Shown piece by piece: positions 25,452-33,098 of a stretch of DNA of 64,000 bases. Every line of letters begins with the position of its first letter. Position 1 is the first letter of the stretch. Location: contig JANXAF010000006.1 of NCBI GenBank assembly GCA_025062045.1, positions 62,326-126,325 of the forward strand, given 5' to 3'. The translations under genes were made by a program, and so were the position numbers. The notes beneath the pieces are model-generated. The model worked only from the letters and a program-made list of their open reading frames with translations, had not been told where the DNA came from and did not search any database. Origin of the DNA: Thermodesulfobacteriota bacterium. GTDB lineage: Bacteria > Desulfobacterota > Syntrophorhabdia > Syntrophorhabdales > JANXAF01.

Positions 25452-27521
25452 ATGGAATTTATCTTCTGTCTCCACCTCCACCAGCCCGTCGGAAACATCG
25501 AAGATATACTCGAGAAAGCCTATGCTCATGCTTATGGTCCTTTTCTTGATGTTTTTGAGGAATTTGCCAACATAAAACTTAATCTTCACATCTCAGGGTA
25601 TTTGCTGGAATGGCTTATAGATAGGAAGCCAAGTTACATCGAAAGACTTAAGAGACTCGTAAAGTTAAATAGAGTGGAGATTCTAACTGGGGGAATGTAC
25701 GAACCTATTTTAACTATGATTCCTTGGCGGGACGGTATCGGACAGATAAGGATGCATAAAAAGCTCATAAAAGATGTCTTCGACTACGATCCTAAAGGGA
25801 TGTGGGTTGCCGAACGGGTTTACGAACCGCACCTTCCTCTCATTCTTGCAAAGGCTAAAGTGTCCTACATAGTCCTCGATGATCACCATTTTACCGCCAT
25901 AGGGTTTACGGAGCGAGAACTTTACGGATATTATCTCACTGAGTTTGAAAACTATAGGATAGGCGTATTTGCGGGTCTCCAGTACTTAAGATACGCCATC
26001 CCTTTCAAGCAAGTGAACGAAATCGATAGTTACTTTCGACATGTTCAGAAAAACGCAGGAAATCTCTTAGTCTTTGCAGATGACGGAGAAAAGTTCGGAC
26101 TTTGGCCCGGTACTTTCGATCACGTGTACAAAAATGGATGGATAAGGAGTTTTTTTACTTACCTCAGCGACAATAGAGAATGGATCAAAACCACAACATT
26201 CGGAGAATTCATTAAAAATCATAAACCTTCGGGGGTCGCGTATCTTAACTGTAATTCTTACAGGGAGATGGACGAGTGGTGTCTTCCGTCAAAAATGGTG
26301 AACGATTATAACGACTTATTCAACACTTCGAAACCTAATTTGCGACAATTCATAGAAGGGGGGTATTTCAAACACTTCCTTGTCAAGTATGAAGAAAGTA
26401 ATGATATGCATAAAAAGATGCTTTATGTTTCAAAAAACCAGAAGAATAACAAAGAAGTAAAGAGGGCCCTTTATAAGGCACAGTGCAACGACGCTTACTG
26501 GCATGGGGTTTTTGGGGGGCTATACCTTCCACATCTACGCTCCACGGTATACCGAAACCTTATCGAAGCCGAAATATTAGCCGAGGCCAAAAAGGATTTT
26601 CCCGAGGCTTATTTAGAGGATGTAAATCTTGACGGGTTTGAGGAAGTTATCCTCAATACGAAAAATGTCAAAGCTTACTTTCTTCTCAGGGAAGGAGGGG
26701 TTCTTTACGAATTAGACTATAAGCCTAAGAAGGTCAATTTAGTTGCTACTTTGAGGAGAAGATACGAGGCTTATCATGAGAAGTTAAAGCAGGCAATACC
26801 TGCCGAAAAGACAGATGGTACCAAAACTATCCATGAGCTTCTGCTTATTAAGGAGGTGGGACTAGAAAATCTTCTCCATTATGACTGGTATAGAAGGGCA
26901 TGTCTTGTCGACCACGTACTTGGCAAAGATGTCAGTTTTCTAAGTTTTTATAGATGTGAGTATTGCGAGCCAGGAGATTTTGTGAAGGAGCCTTATGAGG
27001 CAAAAATAGATAAGACAGAAGGTGAGTTGATTCTCACTCTCAGAAGAGATGGACATTTCTGGAAAGGGCACGCTGGTATCCCTCTTAGTATCATAAAGAG
27101 AGTAAAATTTCCTTTGTATCAGGATAAGTTCATCGTGACTTATGAAATATTAGGTGAAGTGAAAGAGGCTTTCATTTTGGGGGTCGAATTCAACTTTTCC
27201 TTTCTGGGTTCGGGTGGAGAGAGATATATTGAATTGAACAAAAAGAGATTTCCCCTCACAAAGATGGGCGCAATTGAGCCATCGAGTATAGCGCGCTTCT
27301 TCGATCCGTACCAAGAGGTAGAAATATTCATGAGGATGGAAAAACCGCAAGAGATTTGGACTCATCCTGTGGAAGTAGTTTCCCTCTCTGAGGAAGGCTT
27401 TGAAAGAAACTATCAGTCAACCATGTTTATGCCTCTTTGGCATGTGGATTTAAAAGAGGGTGTTGCGGGGTTCCAAATCGAACTCGAGATAAATGGTCTC
27501 AGCCATAATAACCACGTATAA
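25452..27521 (+). CDS. GH57 alpha-glucan enzyme (4-alpha-glucanotransferase/alpha-amylase type)
   Basis: About 690 residues, the size of Thermococcus litoralis-type GH57 4-alpha-glucanotransferases. It begins with FCLHLHQPVGN. The nucleophile Glu near 122 lies in MWVAERVYEP, and the acid/base Asp lies in FADDGEKFGLWPGT near 210. A DUF1925-like middle segment (NDAYWHGVFGGLYLPHLR) and a DUF1926-like beta-rich C-terminus follow. It acts on stored alpha-glucan or maltodextrin. TTG at 25449 and ATG at 25452 are adjacent; AAAGGA lies just upstream, only a few bases after tRNA-Asp, so the mRNA is probably cut from the tRNA transcript. It overlaps the next gene by 29 bp. Confidence 0.9.
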   Translation: MEFIFCLHLHQPVGNIEDILEKAYAHAYGPFLDVFEEFANIKLNLHISGYLLEWLIDRKPSYIERLKRLVKLNRVEILTGGMYEPILTMIPWRDGIGQIRMHKKLIKDVFDYDPKGMWVAERVYEPHLPLILAKAKVSYIVLDDHHFTAIGFTERELYGYYLTEFENYRIGVFAGLQYLRYAIPFKQVNEIDSYFRHVQKNAGNLLVFADDGEKFGLWPGTFDHVYKNGWIRSFFTYLSDNREWIKTTTFGEFIKNHKPSGVAYLNCNSYREMDEWCLPSKMVNDYNDLFNTSKPNLRQFIEGGYFKHFLVKYEESNDMHKKMLYVSKNQKNNKEVKRALYKAQCNDAYWHGVFGGLYLPHLRSTVYRNLIEAEILAEAKKDFPEAYLEDVNLDGFEEVILNTKNVKAYFLLREGGVLYELDYKPKKVNLVATLRRRYEAYHEKLKQAIPAEKTDGTKTIHELLLIKEVGLENLLHYDWYRRACLVDHVLGKDVSFLSFYRCEYCEPGDFVKEPYEAKIDKTEGELILTLRRDGHFWKGHAGIPLSIIKRVKFPLYQDKFIVTYEILGEVKEAFILGVEFNFSFLGSGGERYIELNKKRFPLTKMGAIEPSSIARFFDPYQEVEIFMRMEKPQEIWTHPVEVVSLSEEGFERNYQSTMFMPLWHVDLKEGVAGFQIELEINGLSHNNHV

Positions 27522-28359
27522 CAGGCGGGATTTCGTAAAAGAGGCAATCGAATCTGTCTTGAATCAGGATCACAGGCCCGAAGAGATAATAGTTGTCGAT
27601 GACGGATCCGACGACGGGACCGAAGAAGAAGTGAAGAAGTATCCCGTCAAGTACGTATGGAAGGAAAATGGAGGGGTAAGTTCTGCTCGAAATTTGGGCA
27701 TAAAGATATCAAACGGTGAATATATTGCATTTTTAGACTCCGATGATCTCTGGCTCAAAAAAAAGGTATCGACACAGGTTCACCTTATGGAGAGTTTGGG
27801 ATACCACGTATCCTACACCGATGAAATATGGATAAGGAACGGAAGAAGGGTCAATCCCAAAAAAAAGCACAAAAAATACTCCGGATTTATATACGATAAA
27901 TGCCTTCCCCTCTGCATCATAAGCCCTTCGTCAGTCATGATAAAAAGGCAAGTTTTCGAAAAAGTTGGCCTATTCGATGAATCGCTTCCCGTGTGTGAGG
28001 ATTACGATATGTGGCTTAGAATTACTGCCCTCTATCCTGTCCTTTTCATTGAAAAACCCTTAATCGTGAAAAGGGGAGGCCATGAGGATCAACTGTCTAA
28101 AAAGTACGAGGCGATAGACCGTATGAGGATCAAAGCCCTTCTCAAAATTTTTGACACAGGAGTTTTAACTCCCCAGATGAAAAAGATCACGCTCGAAGAG
28201 ATTCAACGAAAATCCCTTATTGTGGCAAACGGAGCAAAAAAAAGGAATAAGTTGGAGGAAGCAGAGTACTACTATAGACTTGCCGAGTACTCGGCCCAGG
28301 CTTTAAAAGAAATTGAGTGCGCCCAGCAGGAGTCGAACCTGCAACCTTTGGATTCGTAG
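27493..28359 (+). CDS. Family 2 glycosyltransferase
   Basis: A 288-residue GT-A fold glycosyltransferase. It starts at a GTG with the SAIITTYNRRDFV strand, followed by VVDDGSDDGT, a SARNLGI motif, AFLDSDDLW (the DxD metal site) and CEDYDMWLR near the catalytic base. The nucleotide-sugar donor is unknown. It overlaps the GH57 gene by 29 bp and is probably cotranscribed. The final 14 codons read through the antisense strand of tRNA-Arg, ending in QQESNLQPLDS, so the native tail may have been lost. Confidence 0.85.
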   Translation: MVSAIITTYNRRDFVKEAIESVLNQDHRPEEIIVVDDGSDDGTEEEVKKYPVKYVWKENGGVSSARNLGIKISNGEYIAFLDSDDLWLKKKVSTQVHLMESLGYHVSYTDEIWIRNGRRVNPKKKHKKYSGFIYDKCLPLCIISPSSVMIKRQVFEKVGLFDESLPVCEDYDMWLRITALYPVLFIEKPLIVKRGGHEDQLSKKYEAIDRMRIKALLKIFDTGVLTPQMKKITLEEIQRKSLIVANGAKKRNKLEEAEYYYRLAEYSAQALKEIECAQQESNLQPLDS

Positions 28360-28391
28360 TCCAACGCTCTGTCCTATTGAGCTATGGGCGC
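28318..28391 (-). tRNA. tRNA-Arg (anticodon ACG)
   Basis: A 74-base tRNA on the minus strand. The acceptor GCGCCCA pairs with TGGGCGC, the anticodon stem TTGGA/TCCAA encloses CTACGAA (ACG), and the discriminator is A. No CCA is encoded. It overlaps the 3' end of the glycosyltransferase gene on the opposite strand by 42 bases. Confidence 0.95.
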
Positions 28392-28518
28392 ATCTTTGAT
28401 CTTATACCCAGTCGTATATTATAACGTAAATTTTGGTCTTACGGTGTCTTTTAGTTTTTTCCTTTGCCGATTATCTTGATGGGCGTCCCGGGAAATCCTA
28501 CCACGGGACGCCAACAAT

Positions 28519-30078
28519 TTAAGCGATAATGAACCTTTCGAGTGAGAAATTGCCGTTGACTATGTGGACAGCACAGGCGATACAAGGATCGAACGAACGT
28601 ATAACCCGTACCACGTTTATCGGATTTTTGGGATCGGGAACAGGAACACCTATTAGGGCCTGCTCACACTGCCCTCTTATACCTTTCTCGTCTCTAGGTG
28701 ATATATTCCATGTTGAGGGAACAACAGCTTGGTAATTCTGTATCTTTTTGTCTTTTATCCTTATCCAGTGACCCAGCATCCCTCTCGGTGCCTCAAGGAA
28801 TCCATACCCCATCCCTTCTTTGGGAGGTTCAAAGTGATCCGTATCATGAATCTTGAAACCAGGTTTTGTCATCTCTACGAGAAGCTGGTCGAGCCAATTG
28901 TAACACGCATCCACAATTAACTTAGTTTCAATGGCTCGAGCGTAATGCCTCAGAACCACTCCCGGTTTTGCGCCCTTATTTATAAAATCGAAGACCTTCT
29001 TGTTCTTCGCAATAAGCATTCTCGCAAGAGGCCCGACTTCAAATGCCATACCGTCGTATCTAGGCGCTTTGATGAAAGTGTAAGCTCCCTTCTTTTCGAG
29101 ATGGAAGACCTGTTCACCATCGTACGGATGGACTGGATCCCTCTCTTTGTACCAGGCAGCCTTTACTGACTCTGTTATCTTTGCCTGGTCGAAAGGTAAA
29201 ACTTTAAAGTTCTTCGGATCGAAATTGACTATGACCCCCCCTGGGAATACAAGTTTTTTCCGTTCCGGATCAAGCGGAAAATCACCGCAGGCAAGATAGT
29301 TTCTATGTCCACCACCAACCCCTGCCTTTGCAAGCGGAAACAACGGTCCTTCCGCAAAGGCAATCACATCAGGTATATAGACTTCCTCTATGAATTTCTT
29401 TTGCTCATCGAGCATGGACCTGAATCTTAATACCTGATTCACATCAGGATAGGATGTGACACCCCCGACTATGATGTTCATATAGTGGGGTGTTCTACCT
29501 CCCCAAATGGCACCCATATTTCGCGCCTTGGCATGCATCTTAAGAGCGTCTATGTAGTGCTTAATTGCGTGTATGACAATATCAGGATCCCTAACACAGT
29601 ACTCGTCGGGCTTGTATCTCGGAGTAAAAGGATACGTATCCTTCACCTTCACAAGGTGGAGGATCTTTTCTTTTACTGCGAGAAGATCCTTGTCTTTCCC
29701 TTTGTAGTTGGCCACAGCCATTATATCTATGAAGTCGAGGGCCGAAAGCTGATAAAAATGAAGCGGATGGTCGTATATGTATTCTGCTCCCATAACGAGG
29801 TTCCTTATGAGTTCCCCTCCCCATGGAACCTTTGCACCGAAGGCCATATCCTGTGCCCTTGCGGAGCAAAGCTGATGAACGCTAAAGCAAACCCCACAAA
29901 ACCGGCTTGTCACGTAAGATGCATCCCTAGGATCACGACCAATAAGTAAGGCTTCAAAACCCCTGGCCATCGTACCACTGCTTATAGCCTCTTTTACCTT
30001 TCCACCTTCGATCTCCACTTCAATTGCCATATGTCCTTCTATTCTCGTTACCGGATCTATCTTAATCTTCTGTCCCAT
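28519..30078 (-). CDS. [NiFe] hydrogenase large subunit
   Basis: A 519-residue group 1-type catalytic subunit. Nickel ligands are C61/C64 in SRFCGVC and C499/C502 in DPCIACAVH. His505 marks the maturation cleavage site, so the last 14 residues would be removed by an endopeptidase. It oxidises or produces H2 at the NiFe(CN)2CO site, probably in the periplasm after co-export with the Tat-tagged small subunit. It lies ten bases after the small subunit gene. No maturation (hyp), protease or cytochrome b gene adjoins it. Confidence 0.95.
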   Translation of the reverse strand: MGQKIKIDPVTRIEGHMAIEVEIEGGKVKEAISSGTMARGFEALLIGRDPRDASYVTSRFCGVCFSVHQLCSARAQDMAFGAKVPWGGELIRNLVMGAEYIYDHPLHFYQLSALDFIDIMAVANYKGKDKDLLAVKEKILHLVKVKDTYPFTPRYKPDEYCVRDPDIVIHAIKHYIDALKMHAKARNMGAIWGGRTPHYMNIIVGGVTSYPDVNQVLRFRSMLDEQKKFIEEVYIPDVIAFAEGPLFPLAKAGVGGGHRNYLACGDFPLDPERKKLVFPGGVIVNFDPKNFKVLPFDQAKITESVKAAWYKERDPVHPYDGEQVFHLEKKGAYTFIKAPRYDGMAFEVGPLARMLIAKNKKVFDFINKGAKPGVVLRHYARAIETKLIVDACYNWLDQLLVEMTKPGFKIHDTDHFEPPKEGMGYGFLEAPRGMLGHWIRIKDKKIQNYQAVVPSTWNISPRDEKGIRGQCEQALIGVPVPDPKNPINVVRVIRSFDPCIACAVHIVNGNFSLERFIIA

Positions 30079-30088
30079 CCTTCACCTC

Positions 30089-31051
30089 CTATAGTAGACC
30101 TTTTTCCTTCATAGCGTAAATCTTTCGGGAAGTTTCGCTCTCTGCTGTGTAAATGGGAGACATCTCGCTGTAAAAGCCCGGTTCTGAGCAGCCAACACAA
30201 GGGGCACCACAATCTATGCAGAAGTTTATCCCGTCATTCCATCTTCTGATTGCGCAGTCAGATTTCGCTGCCGGACCTTTACAGCCCCTTTCGATGAGGC
30301 AGTATTCCTTTTGGTTCGGATCATTCCAGTCCGTTAGGAATCTTCCCGCATCGAAATGGGCTCTCCTTCTGCAGTTGTCATGGATGGACTGGCCAAAATA
30401 GATCTTTGGCCTTCCTATCTCGTCAAGTTCTGGTACCTTCCCGGTTGTCAAGAAGTAAACCACGGTTCCGAGAAGATGGTCGGGATGTACCGGACATGTT
30501 GGAAGATTAATTACCGTCTTTCCTTTAACAATTTTTCCAACACCAACACCTTTTGATGGAGTGTCCTTTGGTATACCTCCGTATGCTGCACATGCACCGG
30601 TAGCTATGATAGCAACCGCTTTTTCCGCACATTCTTCAACTATCTTTTTAAAGGATTTGCCCCCTACGTAGCAGAACCGATCATCCGCCTCCGGGATGGA
30701 CCCTTCGACTATTAGTACATGTCCTCCCTTCTTTGCAGTCTCATGTAAGACATCTTCTGCCATCTGACCAGCAGCGGCCATGATCGTCTCGTGGTATCTG
30801 AGCGATATTTTGTCAAGAAGTATAGATGCAACCGGTGGGTCAGTAAGCCCCGTAAACGATATCGTACAGCCGGCACAGTCCTGTCCTTCAAGCCATATTA
30901 CTGGAGGTTTTTTCGACTCAAGGGCATATGCCAGACGACGCCTCACATCGTACTGAGAAAGGCCCAATGAAGCGGCAAGCACTGCACAGTACTTTAAGAA
31001 ATCCCTGCGCGTAACCCCGTATAGTTCGAGCTCCTTTTCGAAATCCCTCAT
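30089..31051 (-). CDS. [NiFe] hydrogenase small subunit with Tat signal
   Basis: A 320-residue electron-transfer subunit. The N-terminus has a twin-arginine signal (TRRDFLKY, 14-21, then a hydrophobic stretch). Cluster ligands begin with CAGC (59-62) and include GACAAYGG, CPVHPDHLLG, and a C-terminal set in INFCIDCGAPCVGCSEPGF. The protein stops about 25 residues after this motif without a C-terminal membrane anchor. This suggests a soluble periplasmic heterodimer that passes electrons to a c-type cytochrome, as in sulfate reducers (inference). It is first in the two-gene operon. Confidence 0.94.
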   Translation of the reverse strand: MRDFEKELELYGVTRRDFLKYCAVLAASLGLSQYDVRRRLAYALESKKPPVIWLEGQDCAGCTISFTGLTDPPVASILLDKISLRYHETIMAAAGQMAEDVLHETAKKGGHVLIVEGSIPEADDRFCYVGGKSFKKIVEECAEKAVAIIATGACAAYGGIPKDTPSKGVGVGKIVKGKTVINLPTCPVHPDHLLGTVVYFLTTGKVPELDEIGRPKIYFGQSIHDNCRRRAHFDAGRFLTDWNDPNQKEYCLIERGCKGPAAKSDCAIRRWNDGINFCIDCGAPCVGCSEPGFYSEMSPIYTAESETSRKIYAMKEKGLL

Positions 31052-31092
31052 TTCAACCCCCTCAAAGATTTTTTGATTTTGCTAGCTTTAAC

Positions 31093-31121
31093 TCTCTAAA
31101 GCAAATCTAAATGAAAGTCAA
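31093..31121 (-). promoter_or_regulatory. Tentative hydrogenase promoter
   Basis: On the minus strand TTGACT (31121-31116) is followed after 17 bases by TAGAGA (31098-31093). The -10 is poor, so this is tentative. The rest of the 31052-31273 gap shows no other clear element. Confidence 0.3.
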
Positions 31122-31273
31122 CAAATTTTTGGGGTTTTCATAAGGAACTAAAGCGCCCGAATAAGTAGCGAGGAGGTAAAAGAAGGTATATCTTCTTTTT
31201 GGTTCAAATCAGTTTGTGTCACTAACTTAACGAACACTTAACTTCCGCCAAAGAAGTAATTTTTTAGAAATTT

Positions 31274-31347
31274 TGGGCCGTGAAGGATTTGAACCTCCGA
31301 CCAACTGATTAAGAGTCAGCTGCTCTTCCGGACTGAGCTAACGGCCC
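31274..31347 (-). tRNA. tRNA-Lys (anticodon CUU)
   Basis: A 74-base minus-strand tRNA. The acceptor GGGCCGT pairs with ACGGCCC, the anticodon loop CTCTTAA gives CTT, the T loop is TTCAAAT, and the discriminator is A. CCA is not encoded. Confidence 0.95.
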
Positions 31348-31460
31348 AACATTTGTCTTGATAACATATAGCCTTAAAAATTTCAAAGGTTTTGTTCAGA
31401 GAAAAAGGTTTGACTAACCCCTCCTCCTGTGTTACAAACATAATGCTCGAAGGGCCAAAA

Positions 31461-31688
31461 ATGAAGGAAAATATAAGGAGTCTTTTAAGTTACAGTTCTT
31501 TGGGAATCGAGATGGGTTTGTCAGTTGCCATTGGGATAGGCATGGGTTTCTTTCTCGACAAAGTTTTTCGGACTTTTCCGTATCTCACCGTTATCTTTTT
31601 AATTTTCGGTGTAGTTTCTGGTTTTCGGACAGTATACAGGGTTATAAAAAGAGTGGAAAAGGAAAGCAGTGAAGGAAGAGATAGTTAG
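31461..31688 (+). CDS. atpZ: AtpZ/AtpI-type ATP synthase accessory protein
   Basis: About 75 residues from the ATG at 31461, which has a GAAGGG ribosome site; the frame is open further upstream to 31392, but the extra residues look non-native. It has two membrane helices with the family's glycine-rich pattern GIEMGLSVAIGIGMGFFLDK followed by a second helix and a basic tail. These proteins assist assembly of the ATP synthase rotor. It overlaps the next gene by 20 bp. Confidence 0.75.
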   Translation: MKENIRSLLSYSSLGIEMGLSVAIGIGMGFFLDKVFRTFPYLTVIFLIFGVVSGFRTVYRVIKRVEKESSEGRDS

Positions 31689-32061
31689 AGATATCGAAAA
31701 GATAAATGTCGGGATTTTAACCATCGGATCCATCGTTATCCTTCTCATTTTCCAAGATTACCGGTATTTTTTGAGCTTTGCTCTCGGAAGCGCGATGATG
31801 AGTCTCAATTTCCGGTTCCTCAAATCGATAATCCTTCGAAGTCTTGCGGACTCCAAAATAGAAAAAAAGGGATTACTTATAAAGCTTCCTCTAAAATTTT
31901 TTGGGCTTCTTTTTGCGGTTTCACTCGTTATTGTGTATGGTGATGTGGATATCTTATACTTCGTCCTTGGCCTTTCTACAGTGTTTTTCTCTATTATCCT
32001 TAGTCAGATCCCCTTAATAAAGCTTCTCTTCGAGGGAGGAAGACACAAAGATGGAACATGA
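31669..32061 (+). CDS. atpI: ATP synthase I chain-like protein (AtpI)
   Basis: A 130-residue membrane protein with about four hydrophobic segments, preceding atpB as in many bacteria. The GSAMMSLNFRFL segment resembles the GxxxxxxNF part of the ATP synthase I family. GTG start; overlaps atpB by 11 bp. It probably helps assemble the c-ring or supplies Mg2+, as proposed for the family. Confidence 0.75.
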   Translation: MKEEIVRDIEKINVGILTIGSIVILLIFQDYRYFLSFALGSAMMSLNFRFLKSIILRSLADSKIEKKGLLIKLPLKFFGLLFAVSLVIVYGDVDILYFVLGLSTVFFSIILSQIPLIKLLFEGGRHKDGT

Positions 32062-32749
32062 AGCTTTTACGTGGGCATCTCTCATTCCTTTCTTGAAGGA
32101 CCTCCCGCCCCATGTGTCAAACGCCATAGTTGTCTCTGCAATACTTATATTCGTTGTAGCCTGCGGTTATAGGCAATTAAAAAGAACCGAGGATGAGATC
32201 GTACCTGAACCGAAATTCACCTTCCGAAACCTAGTTGAAGTGATCGTTGAAGCTATCTCCAAACTTGTTACGGATTCGATGGGACCGAGAGGTAGGGAAT
32301 TCATTTTGATAGTCGGAACTTTGGCCCTTTTTATCCTTTTTAATAACCTTTCTGGCCTTGTGCCTGGATTTTTACCCGCAACCGATAACGTCAATACCAC
32401 CTTTGCATGTTCCCTCACTGTTTTTGTTTTGACCCATTACTACGGGTTTAAGGAACACGGAGTGAAGTACTTAAGGCATTTTACTGGACCTTTCTGGTGG
32501 CTTGCTCCGCTTATGGTCCCTATTGAAATAATAGGTCATTTGGCAAGACCATTATCGTTGGGACTTAGGCTTTTTGGAAACATAACCGGTGACCATCTCG
32601 TAACGGCCATATTTTTTGGCCTTATACCACTCATAATACCTCTTCCAGTTATGTTTCTCGGACTATTCGTTGCTTTTGTTCAGACCTTTGTTTTTATACT
32701 GCTCTCAATGGCTTACTTTTCTGGAGCCATATCCCATGAAGAACACTAA
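32051..32749 (+). CDS. atpB: ATP synthase F0 subunit a
   Basis: A 232-residue integral membrane subunit forming the ion half-channels. The essential arginine is in RPLSLGLRLFGNITGDHLV. The FNNLSGLVPGF segment and the C-terminal FVQTFVFILLSMAYFSGAI helix are standard. F1 genes and subunit b are not adjacent, so the ATP synthase genes are split into at least two loci, as in other Desulfobacterota. Confidence 0.96.
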   Translation: MEHEAFTWASLIPFLKDLPPHVSNAIVVSAILIFVVACGYRQLKRTEDEIVPEPKFTFRNLVEVIVEAISKLVTDSMGPRGREFILIVGTLALFILFNNLSGLVPGFLPATDNVNTTFACSLTVFVLTHYYGFKEHGVKYLRHFTGPFWWLAPLMVPIEIIGHLARPLSLGLRLFGNITGDHLVTAIFFGLIPLIIPLPVMFLGLFVAFVQTFVFILLSMAYFSGAISHEEH

Positions 32750-32774
32750 AATCCAAAGAAAGGGGTGAGACGTG

Positions 32775-33098
32775 ATGAAGAAGGTGCTAAAGCTCGTGGT
32801 TCTTCTTCTGATTCTGGGAATTTCCACCGAACTGGCAATGGCAGCAGAAGAAAAAGCAGCCCTCGATCCCTCTGTAAAACAGATGATCGCTCTTGCCGCT
32901 GGGTTCGGGGTCGCCATTGCAGCTTTCGGGGGAGCACTGGGACAGGCAAGGGGAATCGTATCAGCCCTCGATGGTATCGCCCGTAATCCAGGGGCATCCG
33001 GAAAAATTGTAACCCCGATGATTATAGGGCTTGCCATGATCGAGTCTCTCGTCATATACTCCCTTGTCGTGTCACTCCTTTTAATATTCAAGCTATGA
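32775..33098 (+). CDS. atpE: ATP synthase F0 subunit c
   Basis: About 107 residues. An N-terminal signal-like helix ending in AMA precedes the usual helical hairpin, a feature known from several bacterial c subunits. Helix 1 contains GGALGQARG, the loop is ARNPGASGKI, and helix 2 contains AMIESLVIYSLV with the ion-carrying Glu. The Gln at the position corresponding to Q32, together with the Glu-Ser pair, resembles Na+-binding rings, but the same residues occur in relatives assumed to use H+. GTG at 32772 and ATG at 32775 are both possible. Confidence 0.94.
   Translation: MKKVLKLVVLLLILGISTELAMAAEEKAALDPSVKQMIALAAGFGVAIAAFGGALGQARGIVSALDGIARNPGASGKIVTPMIIGLAMIESLVIYSLVVSLLLIFKL

Noticed and set aside
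29485-29949. 154-residue plus-strand reading frame inside the hydrogenase large subunit
   Set aside because: Antisense to a well-supported gene, with low-complexity translation and no ribosome site.
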